64,000 nt of DNA from UBA7434 sp042090785 (GCA_042090785.1 JBELIP010000002.1:62001-126000), one strand, 5' to 3'; positions 9,514 through 17,792 are shown, counted from the stretch's first letter. The notes: a model not told the origin generated them from the sequence alone. Translations and numbers: made by a program.

Positions 9514-11007
9514 TTTACGAAGAACTGAAAAGCTTGAGAGGTAGTCATTAGCCACCAATAAGTGCTGGTTCATTTTTGTGTCATCCATTTTCTCGGCTAA
9601 GCGACACATCATCGCCCAGCGCGGATTTTTACCCAGTGCTTCTTTTTGATTCCAGATCCAGCGCCAGTAGAGTGCGTCCCAGATTTCGCACCACTCACCG
9701 GTTTCGTCATAACCCATTTTCTTGAGGTAAGCCGAACCGGAAAAATACGGCTTTGTGGTAATTAAGCCGCCATCGGCATGCTGGCTCATCGCATAAACAT
9801 TAGGCACCATCACCCAATCATAGGCATCAACAAACATTGTCATAAACCAACGATAAATATCATCGGGGTGGAATTCACAAAGAAACATAAAGCCGCCCAT
9901 GACCATTAAGCGCTCAATATGGTGGCAGTAACCGGTTTGTAACGTGCGTTTAATGACGTCATCAATGGGTGCGATACCCGTAGTGCCGTCGTAGAAATTT
10001 TTCGGCAAACCATGGTGGTGATCCCAGTGATTACCACTGCGCATGGTGGCACCTAAATCGTCGTAGGTGGCACGCATAAATTCACGCCAACCAATTATCT
10101 GGCGAACAAAACCTTCTAAACTGGCAATGGAAATGGCATCGTCGCTGTCTTTTAAATGCGCTTGATCGGCATACTGTAAAGCCGCGTCTACCACTTGCTG
10201 CGGTGTTAGCAAACCAATATTCATCATGGGTGTTAGTACGCTGTGATAAAGCCAGCTTTGATGTGGTACTAAGGCATCTTCGTAATTACCAAAATTAGCA
10301 AAACGTTGCTCTAGAAAATCCTGCAACCATTGTTCGGCAGCAGCAAAGGTAATGGGATAGTAAAGTGGCGCGTGCTCACCTATGGCATTTGAGAAATGTT
10401 GGCTCACATAAGTTTCGGCTTCGGCTACATATGAGTTACTGGCCGGCAATGCCAGCTCGGGAATTAAATGGCGCTTAGCTTTGGGAATTTTTTTGCGGTT
10501 CTCGGCATCAAAGCTCCACTTGCCGCCGACCGGCTTGCCTTCTGCCATTAAAATATCTAAGCGCTTGCGTTGTTGCTGGTAAAAATCAGCCATAAACCAA
10601 CGCTTACGTGAGGCTCTATACTCCTCGTTATAATCACGGGTATTTATAAAATTTTGGCAGGACAGCCAAGAGAGATTTATTTTTTTCTTTTTAGCGGCCG
10701 ATGCTATTGTAGCGCGCAGCTGAGTATTCACCGGGTCCATGACGGTTAATGCTGCGGATTTTAAATCCGCCATTACTGTTTGCAGTACATTTTCAGCGGC
10801 ATCGTAATAGCTTACCTGAAAGCCCTGCTCTTGCAGGTAAGCCTTATAAGCTTGCATTGAAGCACGATGAAGTATTAGCTTTTGACGATGCGCCGATGGG
10901 ACAAAATAAAACGGTGCTTCAACCATGACAACAGCTGTTTTTGGATCTTGCAAACCAATATGATGTTTGAAAAGTTGATCTGGCAAGACCAATAATACTG
11001 ACGCCAT
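9508..11007 (-). CDS. Cryptochrome/photolyase-related protein (prokaryotic 6-4 photolyase / FeS-BCP family)
   Basis: At 499 residues this matches the deoxyribodipyrimidine photolyase-related family (COG3046). The N-terminal Rossmann-like domain opens MASVLLVLPDQLF, and the FAD-binding C-terminal half includes GWREFMRATY, HHIERLMVMGGFMFLCEFHPDDIYRWFMTMFVDAYDWVMVPNVYAMSQHADGG (in parts) and KPYFSGSAYLKKMGY. Members repair (6-4) photoproducts or act as light sensors. Only one of the Cys positions expected in the C-terminal iron-sulfur region is obvious (EWCEIWDALYW); the others appear replaced, so cluster status is uncertain. It lies next to gpx, SDR and renalase-like genes, a stress-type neighbourhood. 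Confidence 0.9.
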   Translation of the reverse strand: MASVLLVLPDQLFKHHIGLQDPKTAVVMVEAPFYFVPSAHRQKLILHRASMQAYKAYLQEQGFQVSYYDAAENVLQTVMADLKSAALTVMDPVNTQLRATIASAAKKKKINLSWLSCQNFINTRDYNEEYRASRKRWFMADFYQQQRKRLDILMAEGKPVGGKWSFDAENRKKIPKAKRHLIPELALPASNSYVAEAETYVSQHFSNAIGEHAPLYYPITFAAAEQWLQDFLEQRFANFGNYEDALVPHQSWLYHSVLTPMMNIGLLTPQQVVDAALQYADQAHLKDSDDAISIASLEGFVRQIIGWREFMRATYDDLGATMRSGNHWDHHHGLPKNFYDGTTGIAPIDDVIKRTLQTGYCHHIERLMVMGGFMFLCEFHPDDIYRWFMTMFVDAYDWVMVPNVYAMSQHADGGLITTKPYFSGSAYLKKMGYDETGEWCEIWDALYWRWIWNQKEALGKNPRWAMMCRLAEKMDDTKMNQHLLVANDYLSSFSVLRKP

Positions 11008-11040
11008 AATATTTTTTTAATCCTGGGAAGTTTCTATTTT

Positions 11041-11079
11041 TAATGGCTAGTGCTAATGGCTAGCTCTAATGACTAGTGC
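11041..11079. repeat. Three tandem 13-bp units upstream of the photolyase gene
   Basis: TAATGGCTAGTGC (11041-11053) is followed by two copies with one or two changes (11054-11066 and 11067-11079). They lie in the spacer between DUF6482 and the photolyase gene. Confidence 0.9.
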
Positions 11080-11108
11080 TTATAACCGCTCAAACGTTCT
11101 TAATCTAT

Positions 11109-11408
11109 TTAGAGTGGCACACGTATTTCATTACCACTGCCCTCACCACTAAACACAGGCTGCCCAACCATTTCATCGTAAGCGCTGCTATGGACTAACT
11201 CCACGTTATGAACATTGGATTTTTTTAAATCTTTTTTTATTTGTTGCGCCGAACGGCGCTGATAAGGTTTATGATTATTTTCAACCAATCGATATTCCAA
11301 ACCATCAATATAAAGCCGAACTGTATAAATAGAGGCATCGAAAGAATGAATTTCTACGTTATCGATAATATCAATGAAGGGTAATTTGTCCAATGTCATG
11401 GTTAACAT
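11109..11408 (-). CDS. DUF6482 family small protein
   Basis: The protein has 99 residues from the ATG at 11408, which is preceded by AGGTGG at 5-nt spacing; upstream GTG codons are less likely starts. The sequence has the DUF6482 pattern: an IEIHSFDASIYTVRL-like strand region and a C-terminal HSSAYDEMVGQP motif (the S-A-Y-D-E-M box). The function is unknown. It lies between gpx and the photolyase gene on the same strand. A perfect 15-bp palindrome (11437-11451) lies just upstream. Confidence 0.75.
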   Translation of the reverse strand: MLTMTLDKLPFIDIIDNVEIHSFDASIYTVRLYIDGLEYRLVENNHKPYQRRSAQQIKKDLKKSNVHNVELVHSSAYDEMVGQPVFSGEGSGNEIRVPL

Positions 11409-11436
11409 ATACACCACCTATCTACTCATAAATTGC

Positions 11437-11451
11437 GTGAGTTAAACTCAC
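11437..11451. promoter_or_regulatory. Perfect palindrome GTGAGTT-A-AACTCAC upstream of DUF6482
   Basis: Two 7-bp arms around one base, located 28 bp upstream of the DUF6482 start and 22 bp after the gpx stop. There is no T-run on either side, so an operator is more likely than a terminator. Confidence 0.5.
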
Positions 11452-11473
11452 AACAAAAATTAAACACTTTATT

Positions 11474-12031
11474 TTAAAGTAATGATTCTATACTTTTTAA
11501 TAATTTAGGATCATTGGGCTCAACGCGGGTGCCGAATCGGCTAACTACTTGGCCATCTTTGTCGATTAAATATTTGGTGAAATTCCAACGCGGCGAACCC
11601 ACCTCGTCGTTAAGCATTTTAAAGACTGGGTTGGCGTTTCTACCTCTCACACTCGAAGGCGCTAGCATGGTAAAGGTCACACCGTAATTTTGATAACAGA
11701 TATCGGCGGCCTTAGACTCATCGTTATCTTCTTGAAAAAAATCATCACTGGCAAAACCAATGACAACTAGGCCTTTATCACCGTATTGCTGATGCAATTG
11801 CTCCAAGCCCTTAAACTGGGGAGTAAAACCGCAGTGGCTGGCTGTGTTAACAACCAACACCGGCTTTTGCTCCATGAGTTCACACAGGTTAATCTCATTT
11901 TGTGAATGCAGCTGTCGCATACTCTGCTTCATATAGTCTGGGCAGGCCGCTAGCGCCTTAATGCCGTAAGTCATTAATAGATAGCAGCTGAGTAGTGTTA
12001 GTAACTTCCAATTCAATAAGGTTTTTAGCAT
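11474..12031 (-). CDS. Exported glutathione peroxidase family protein
   Basis: The 185-residue thiol peroxidase has an N-terminal hydrophobic signal (residues 9-24) ending KALAACP. LAAC (Cys30) could be a lipobox, or cleavage could follow ALA. The peroxidatic cysteine is C67 in NTASHCGFTPQF, and the conserved WNFTKYL box follows. The usual GFPCNQF box is GFASDDFF here, so the Gln/Cys of many homologues are absent. It probably reduces peroxides in the periplasm or at a membrane surface. It is divergent from the SDR gene and upstream of DUF6482 and the photolyase-related gene. Confidence 0.9.
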   Translation of the reverse strand: MLKTLLNWKLLTLLSCYLLMTYGIKALAACPDYMKQSMRQLHSQNEINLCELMEQKPVLVVNTASHCGFTPQFKGLEQLHQQYGDKGLVVIGFASDDFFQEDNDESKAADICYQNYGVTFTMLAPSSVRGRNANPVFKMLNDEVGSPRWNFTKYLIDKDGQVVSRFGTRVEPNDPKLLKSIESLL

Positions 12032-12168
12032 TTTGTTATCCCTTTTATTGATCTTTGCGTGTAAGGATTGAGCAAATAACGCCCATTTTTAGTGATTTTT
12101 TTCATACTGTTTTTTACGCTGTTAACGTATGTTTGGATTGAATTATAGGAGTAAAAGCCGAGAAATAT

Positions 12169-12197
12169 TGATCCAGCTTACCAACGACTGCGTAACG
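12169..12197 (+). promoter_or_regulatory. Possible ECF-type promoter TGATCC-N18-TAACG upstream of SDR
   Basis: TGATCC (12169-12174) is followed after exactly 18 nt by TAACG (12193-12197). This resembles the TGATCC-N18-TAAGA pattern of RpoE/ChrR singlet-oxygen regulons. It lies about 100 bp before the SDR start. This is a by-eye match and the -10 differs at two positions. Confidence 0.35.
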
Positions 12198-12242
12198 TTA
12201 GTACAATAAGGTAAGAGGTTGGCTATTTTTTTGATCCTCTGT

Positions 12243-12264
12243 CTTCACTCAACCTTCACTCAAC
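12243..12264. repeat. Exact tandem duplication of CTTCACTCAAC
   Basis: Two perfect 11-bp copies (12243-12253 and 12254-12264) in the leader of the SDR gene. Confidence 0.9.
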
Positions 12265-12294
12265 ATACATTCATCCACTTCTTAGACAGCATTT

Positions 12295-13107
12295 ATGAAC
12301 TCAAAAGAACATCTATCTCACGACCATCAAGACCCACTCTCATCTATTAATGCTAATGTCGTGATTGGCGCCAGCGGCGGTATTGCTAACGCATTACTTC
12401 TGCGCTTGCTAGCAGATTCGAGTGATGAGCAATTAATTGCTATTAGCCGCCAACCCTGCCCCAAAGCATTTGTTAAATACTCAAAACTTAAGTGGATAGC
12501 TATTGATTACAACGAAGATAACATCAAAGATACTATTCAAACGCTGCGAGATGAAAGTAAAAACACTGCTGTTATCTTTAAACGTGTTTTTATTTGTCAT
12601 GGCATTTTGCATGGCAGTCCTGACAATGATTTTTATGCTAAGCCATTCGGCCCAGAGAAACGCTTAGAAGACATTAACAGCGATACATTGCATGAGGTCT
12701 TTCATGCTAATACGGTTGTGCCCATGCTCTGGGTAAAGGCTCTAAGACCCTTATTAGCTGGCAAGCAAGCCTGTCATATTAGTGTGCTTAGCGCTCGTGT
12801 TGGTAGCATTAGTGATAATAACCTTGGTGGCTGGTACGCTTATCGCGCATCAAAATCGGCATTAAATATGCTGCTTAAAACAGCGGCTATTGAGTATGCT
12901 CGTAGAGCGGCTAACGTTAAACTTATTGCTTTTCACCCTGGCACTACAGACACAGCATTATCTAAGCCGTTTCAAAAAAACGTACCTGAAAATAAATTGT
13001 TTACACCTGATTTTGTTGCCGAGCGACTCATCGATATTATGAATAACACAGCCGTTGATGGAGAGCTGGCTTACCTGGACTGGGATAATAAAATAATCCC
13101 GTGGTAA
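12295..13107 (+). CDS. Short-chain dehydrogenase/reductase (CsgA-like SDR)
   Basis: The 270-residue classical-fold SDR has the nucleotide-binding glycine motif GASGGIA near residue 27, the catalytic Ser strand SVLSARVGSI, and the active-site Tyr-x3-Lys as YRASKSALNML. The substrate is not evident. The gene is divergent from gpx and convergent with the renalase-like FAD gene. SDRs of this type recur beside photolyase-related, gpx and FAD-oxidoreductase genes in marine gammaproteobacteria (recalled, not searched), so a role in oxidised-lipid or light stress is an inference. Confidence 0.88.
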   Translation: MNSKEHLSHDHQDPLSSINANVVIGASGGIANALLLRLLADSSDEQLIAISRQPCPKAFVKYSKLKWIAIDYNEDNIKDTIQTLRDESKNTAVIFKRVFICHGILHGSPDNDFYAKPFGPEKRLEDINSDTLHEVFHANTVVPMLWVKALRPLLAGKQACHISVLSARVGSISDNNLGGWYAYRASKSALNMLLKTAAIEYARRAANVKLIAFHPGTTDTALSKPFQKNVPENKLFTPDFVAERLIDIMNNTAVDGELAYLDWDNKIIPW

Positions 13108-13167
13108 TGCGGTTTAACAAAATGAATGTCTGAATGAATGTTTAGAAATGAACACCTAAAAATTGTT

Positions 13168-14235
13168 TTAACGAGCTCTGTCATCATCAGTAATGATCCC
13201 CTGACACAATTGCTGAGCACTCAGAATGGCCGAAACAACCGTACCAGCACTTAACCAATCGCTAGCAACGCCTAAACCACTCTCTTTATGCCATAGCATA
13301 GCTGAAGCTTGCTGCTCTTCAATGTTATCTAACGCATTGCAATTCGCCTGATGCCGCCCTAAACGCCATAAATGCGGCGTAGCTATTGCTAATTCAGGGC
13401 TCTCCCCCGTCTGAGCTAAGACAATAGATTTAAATGCCGCTAGCATCGCCTGCCCTACGCTTTCGGCGTCATCATCTTTATGCGCCTCACTCCAATCGAT
13501 ATCGGCTTGCAACACCCAGCGAGTGACTGATGCCGCTCGAGCAGGTTTGGCGCTATCGCATATGACTTTGGCTAACAATGGATGCTTTTGCTCTAACAAA
13601 CTAGGTAAGTTTTTAAATGAATATTCAGAAGACGAATTCTTATCACTAACAACTACCGCCCATTGAGCACGGCACTGATGACTAGCGAGATGGACTTGCT
13701 GTAAAAAAGGGGCTGGCGCATCTGCGCTTGTTAATAGCTGCGCACTTTGTACCGCAGGCGCCGTTATGATGACGCGTTTGGCTTTAATGAGCGTCTTATA
13801 AGTATCGTTTCGTAAAGACCAAATAGACTCTGTGCGATCAATATGACTGACTCTCTGCTGGGTAAACGTGTCTATATGTTGAGATAAATAGCGTGTTAAT
13901 GCACTCATTGAAGGTACGCCGGTATAAGCTAAACTGTTCGGCTTATTAGCCGCTGGCCATGGTTCGATAACACCATCAGCTAGCCACTGTTGAATATCGT
14001 TAGCGAGCTGACCTTCTTCGACATTAAAAAATGGCGCACCTAAATCACAACTTTGCTGAACTTCGCCTTCTTGCACCGTTAAGCGACGACTCGACGCCCG
14101 ACCGCCCGTACCCCGGCCTTTTTCGAGTAAGCAGGCTTGATAACCCGCTTGCTGCAAAACATTGGCGCAATAAGTACCGGCAATACCAGCGCCGATAATC
14201 GCAACATCATAAAGCGTGTTAGAAAGTACAGTCAT
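13168..14235 (-). CDS. FAD-dependent amine oxidase-like protein (renalase/COG3380 type)
   Basis: The protein has 355 residues. The N-terminal dinucleotide fold is DVAIIGAGIAGTYCANVLQQ, followed by the E-K-x-R-G-x-G-G-R-x-S/T box (EKGRGTGGRASSRR), and the C-terminus contains WHKESGLGVASDWLSAG, a typical FAD-closing motif. Bacterial renalase-like enzymes oxidise mis-reduced nicotinamide dinucleotides, but many COG3380 members are uncharacterised. It ends 60 bp from the convergent SDR. Its neighbours fit a redox-stress cluster. Confidence 0.87.
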   Translation of the reverse strand: MTVLSNTLYDVAIIGAGIAGTYCANVLQQAGYQACLLEKGRGTGGRASSRRLTVQEGEVQQSCDLGAPFFNVEEGQLANDIQQWLADGVIEPWPAANKPNSLAYTGVPSMSALTRYLSQHIDTFTQQRVSHIDRTESIWSLRNDTYKTLIKAKRVIITAPAVQSAQLLTSADAPAPFLQQVHLASHQCRAQWAVVVSDKNSSSEYSFKNLPSLLEQKHPLLAKVICDSAKPARAASVTRWVLQADIDWSEAHKDDDAESVGQAMLAAFKSIVLAQTGESPELAIATPHLWRLGRHQANCNALDNIEEQQASAMLWHKESGLGVASDWLSAGTVVSAILSAQQLCQGIITDDDRAR

Positions 14236-14327
14236 TATTAAAGTCGTTAGTGATGATAAATAGCCACTTTAACTACTATAAGCGCTAATAGGTGAAAGCA
14301 ACCTAATAAAGTATAACGAAGGACCTC

Positions 14328-14386
14328 GATGATGTCTTGTAGATTAAGATGATGCCTAGTAGATTAAGACAATGTCTAGAAATTAA
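14328..14386. repeat. Three imperfect 20-bp tandem units
   Basis: Units begin at 14328, 14348 and 14368 with the pattern GATGATGYCTWGTAGATTAA; the third is 19 bp with several changes. They lie in the spacer upstream of the renalase-like gene and the Cys-rich small protein. Confidence 0.85.
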
Positions 14387-14488
14387 GCCAAGTAGCCATT
14401 AGCCGCGTATCATGTAGAGCAAGAATATTTTATACTAGCGTAAGACTAGACAGACAGATTAAGAGATAAGCGTTATGGAGAAATCATC

Positions 14489-14662
14489 TTGAGCAACAAC
14501 AATAACACCCCTGCTGATTCTGTGCCGGTGCCATGCCGTGGCTGCACAGAGGACTGTAAAAATCGCCCCTTTTGTAAAGGTTACCCGTGGCGACAGAAAG
14601 ATGAACCCGTTAATACTGCTAACACTTCGCTGTGGGGCAAGCTCACTAAGCTGTTTCATTAG
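14489..14662 (+). CDS. Small cysteine-rich protein, 57 residues, TTG start
   Basis: A TTG at 14489 is preceded by GGAG at 8-nt spacing, and the frame runs 57 codons to TAG at 14660-14662. The protein has a four-Cys cluster, C16-x2-C19-x3-C23-x5-C29, in the context PVPCRGCTEDC then RPFCKGYPWR. This looks like a zinc or iron-sulfur knuckle. I recall similar short PCRGC proteins in Pseudomonas but cannot name the family. It is 38 bp upstream of the NADAR gene on the same strand, so co-transcription is likely. Confidence 0.75.
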   Translation: MSNNNNTPADSVPVPCRGCTEDCKNRPFCKGYPWRQKDEPVNTANTSLWGKLTKLFH

Positions 14663-14700
14663 ACAATTAATAAAAAACATGGGATTTAAATAATACGATT

Positions 14701-15174
14701 ATGGCTATGGGCATATTTCCAGACATTGATGAGTATACGCTGTTCCTCTCGCGCGCTAATCCCGAAGAGAATCTTGGTACCTTCTCGAAGCATAGCTTTG
14801 TGTTAGAAGACCGTGAATGGCCTTCGGTCGAACACTACTACCAAGCCATGAAATTCAATGATGTAAACCATCAAGAAAAAATTCGCCTTGCTGCAAATCC
14901 TAAGAAAGCGCGCAGCTTAGGCCGCAGCCGCTTTAAGCGTATTAGAAGTGATTGGGCCGACGTGAAAGAAGTGGTTATGACGCGCGGCATTTATATTAAA
15001 TGCCGTACGCATACCGATATTGCCGAAGCATTAATAGCCACCGCACCCAATAAAATAATGGAAAACAGCCAGTACGATTATTTTTGGGGCTGCGGACGTG
15101 ATCGTAGAGGTCACAATCACTTTGGCAAAGTCTTGATGGCAGTTCGCGCGAAACTCTTATCCGAGCAAGACTGA
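14701..15174 (+). CDS. NADAR-domain protein (YbiA-like N-glycosidase family)
   Basis: The 157-residue protein has the NADAR/YbiA pattern: YTLFLSRANPEENLGTFSKHSF, the VEHYYQAMKF motif, then the DYFWGCGRDRRGHNHFGKVLM box at the C-terminus (cited in parts). The family includes N-glycosidases acting on riboflavin-pathway intermediates (YbiA) and on ADP-ribose marks. It follows the Cys-rich small protein and ends 4 bp before the stop of the convergent GH3 gene. Confidence 0.88.
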   Translation: MAMGIFPDIDEYTLFLSRANPEENLGTFSKHSFVLEDREWPSVEHYYQAMKFNDVNHQEKIRLAANPKKARSLGRSRFKRIRSDWADVKEVVMTRGIYIKCRTHTDIAEALIATAPNKIMENSQYDYFWGCGRDRRGHNHFGKVLMAVRAKLLSEQD

Positions 15175-15178
15175 CTAT

Positions 15179-17530
15179 TTAGTCAATCTCAATTAAAGTA
15201 AAACTCGTTTGCAGGGTAGCGTCAGAACTGCCACCGACAAACACATCAAACTCTCCGGCTTCAACATTAAACACGCCATCCGAATTGTAAAAACCTAACT
15301 CAGCAGGGCTTAACTGAAACGTTAGCTGCTGTGTTTCACCGGCAGCCAAACTGATTTTTTGAAAGCCTTTAAGCTCTTTAAGTGGGCGAATGGTGCTGGC
15401 CACACGGTCACGAATATACAACTGAACAACTTCTTCACCTTGTCGTTCACCACTATTTGTTAGCTGTACCGATACTGTAACATTTTGTCCAACTGGCACC
15501 GTTGCCTGTGCCACTTGTAAATCAGCGTAGTCAAAAGTGGTATAACTCATGCCGTAGCCAAACGGGTACAAGCCGTTATTTGGCACGTCATTATAGCCTG
15601 ACCAAAATACGTCATTGCCCGGCCCAGGTCGTCCGGTATTTTTCTGGTTGTAGTAAAGCGGTAGCTGTCCAACATTACGTGGAAACGTCATTGGCAACTT
15701 ACCTGAAGGGTTATAGTCACCAAACAGTACATCGGCTAAACCATGACCGGCTTGCGAACCTGCATGCCAACCCTGAAGAACAGCGTTAGATCGATCGGCA
15801 AGATCACCAATAACCAACGGCCGGCCACTCATTAACACCACGACAATTTGGTCATTAACGGCGGCTACTGCATCAAATAATTCCTGTTGTAAGCCTGCTA
15901 AATCTAGCACCGTACGACTGCGCCCTTCTCCCGACTGATAAGCATCTTCACCTAAGGCCATTACCACCACATCGGCTTTTTTAGCCACAGCAATGGCTTC
16001 GGCAAAACCTGAACGGTCATCTTCATTGAGGGTTAATTTACTGGCAAAAGCACGGCCATCAATCGCTAAAGGTGCGCCTTCGGCATAGAGTACACGCTCG
16101 TCGTCACCCACTGCCGCACGAATTCCCTTAAGTAATGAAACAGCCGAATTGGCAATAGCCATACCACGCCAATTACCTAACGGGCTATCTTTGTCATCGG
16201 CTAAGGGACCGATAACCGCAATGGTTTGGCCGGTTTTGCTCAGCGGTAAAATTTGCTCGGCGTTTTTAAGCAGTACCGCCGATTTACGCGCTGCATCGCG
16301 AGCGGCTAGGTGATGATCAGCATGACCCACCAACAATTTTTCGCGAGCTGCATTAGCATAAGCATAGGGATCGTCAAACAAACCCAATGCAAACTTTAAG
16401 GTCAATACACGGCGTACAGCATTGTCGAGGGTTTGCTCGCTCACTTCACCCGCGGCAATCAATTCCTCTAAATGGTCTAAGTAAGCCGAAGATTCCATAT
16501 CAACATCATTGCCCGCATTAATGGCTTTGCGGGCCGCATCGGATAAGTCACGGGCGTAACCATGCTCTTCCATTTCGCCTATAGAGTCCCAATCGGAAAC
16601 CACTAAACCTTGAAAGTCCCAGCGCTCTTTTAATATGGTCTGTTGCAAATAATCGCTACCGGTTGCAGGCACGCCATCGAAATCATTAAACGCATTCATA
16701 AACGTTGCAACGCCAGCTTCTGCCGCTGCTTTAAAAGGTGGTAAAATAATATTCCACAGGGTGCTGTTACTCACATCAACTGTGTTGTAATCGCGCCCTG
16801 CTTCAACAAAACCGTAACCGGCAAAATGTTTTGCGGTAGCGGCAATGGTATTGGTTTCACTTAAATCATTACCTTGAAAGCCTTTAACACGTGCCACAGC
16901 TACCTGCGAACCAAGGTAAGGGTCTTCGCCTGCACCTTCCATGACGCGACCAAAGCGTGCATCACGACCGATATCAACCATGGGTGCAAAGGTCCAGTGC
17001 AAACCGGCCGCTGAAGATTCGATAGCGGCGATACGAGCACTTTTCTCAATAATGTCTAAGTCCCAACTGGCGGTTTCACCCAGAGGAATAGGAAACATGG
17101 TTTGGTAACCATGAATAACATCATAAGCAAAGATTAATGGAATGCCGAGCCGGCTTTCTTCAACCGCAATGCGCTGCGCTGCAGACGTCGCCTCTACTGA
17201 CACAACATTCAACATTGAACCCACCGCACCTTGGCGCAACCCCTCAATACGTTTGTTATTATATTTATTGTCATCGGCCATTGGGCCAGTGCTGTACCAA
17301 CCACCGTTGTATTGATTTAACTGGCCGACTTTTTCGGCCACGGTCATTTGTTCAAGTAAGGCTTCTACCTTATTGTCTATAACGGCATCACCGGAACCGT
17401 AAGTACCATCATCGCTCTCAGATACGCTGCAAGCATTCAGCGTAAGTAATGCGGTGGTAAACACTATGCCAGTAACAATAGATTTAACAGACAAAACAAA
17501 TGCGTTAAGTATAAATTGAGTAATTTTCAT
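15179..17530 (-). CDS. GH3 beta-glucosidase, predicted lipoprotein
   Basis: The protein has 783 residues. The signal sequence carries lipobox L31-N-A-C34, so it is probably anchored to a membrane facing the periplasm or surface. The GH3 N-terminal barrel contains DVIHGYQTMFPIPLG, the KHFAGYG motif and the nucleophile Asp in GLVVSDWDSIGEM. The alpha/beta sandwich includes NWRGMAIAN and ALGEDAYQSGEG, and a fibronectin-III-like C-terminal domain follows (about 690-783). It would hydrolyse beta-linked gluco-oligosaccharides, such as the products of the GH16 enzyme at 54995-56389. A tandem AAAAAGC array lies in its upstream spacer. Confidence 0.94.
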   Translation of the reverse strand: MKITQFILNAFVLSVKSIVTGIVFTTALLTLNACSVSESDDGTYGSGDAVIDNKVEALLEQMTVAEKVGQLNQYNGGWYSTGPMADDNKYNNKRIEGLRQGAVGSMLNVVSVEATSAAQRIAVEESRLGIPLIFAYDVIHGYQTMFPIPLGETASWDLDIIEKSARIAAIESSAAGLHWTFAPMVDIGRDARFGRVMEGAGEDPYLGSQVAVARVKGFQGNDLSETNTIAATAKHFAGYGFVEAGRDYNTVDVSNSTLWNIILPPFKAAAEAGVATFMNAFNDFDGVPATGSDYLQQTILKERWDFQGLVVSDWDSIGEMEEHGYARDLSDAARKAINAGNDVDMESSAYLDHLEELIAAGEVSEQTLDNAVRRVLTLKFALGLFDDPYAYANAAREKLLVGHADHHLAARDAARKSAVLLKNAEQILPLSKTGQTIAVIGPLADDKDSPLGNWRGMAIANSAVSLLKGIRAAVGDDERVLYAEGAPLAIDGRAFASKLTLNEDDRSGFAEAIAVAKKADVVVMALGEDAYQSGEGRSRTVLDLAGLQQELFDAVAAVNDQIVVVLMSGRPLVIGDLADRSNAVLQGWHAGSQAGHGLADVLFGDYNPSGKLPMTFPRNVGQLPLYYNQKNTGRPGPGNDVFWSGYNDVPNNGLYPFGYGMSYTTFDYADLQVAQATVPVGQNVTVSVQLTNSGERQGEEVVQLYIRDRVASTIRPLKELKGFQKISLAAGETQQLTFQLSPAELGFYNSDGVFNVEAGEFDVFVGGSSDATLQTSFTLIEID

Positions 17531-17631
17531 TAATGTGCTCGTAAGTAACAGGTTATATTTTTATATTTATCGAGTCATGGGATTCGATGGTATTTTTATT
17601 TGGCCGTAAAATACGGCTTTTCGGTCAAAGT

Positions 17632-17787
17632 AAAAAGCAAAAAGCAAAAAGCAAAAAGCNNNNNNNNNNNNNNNNNNNNNNNNNNNNNNNNNNNNNNNNN
17701 NNNNNNNNNNNNNNNNNNNNNNNNNNNNNNNNNNNNNNNNNNNNNNNNNNNNNNNNNNNAAAAAGCAAAAAGCAAAAAGCAAAAAGC
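17632..17787. repeat. Tandem heptanucleotide array AAAAAGC, broken by an assembly gap
   Basis: Four perfect AAAAAGC units (17632-17659) run into the 100-N gap, and four more emerge from it (17760-17787). The true copy number is therefore at least eight and unknown. The array starts 5 bp after the GT-gene stop and lies 102 bp or more upstream of the GH3 start, within its likely promoter region. Confidence 0.95.
17660..17759. other. Assembly gap of exactly 100 N
   Basis: A run of 100 N, the conventional size for an unknown-length gap, lies inside the AAAAAGC array. Confidence 0.99.
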
Positions 17788-17792
17788 GATTA

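Noticed and set aside
14459..14680. Minus-strand frame of 73 codons
   Set aside because: It is the antisense shadow of the better-supported TTG-start Cys-rich protein (14489-14662), which has a ribosome binding site and a clear Cys motif.
17603..17621. Hairpin GCCGTA-AAA-TACGGC followed by TTTT on the plus strand
   Set aside because: The T-run is on the strand with no upstream gene; as a minus-strand terminator for the GT it lacks a T-run.
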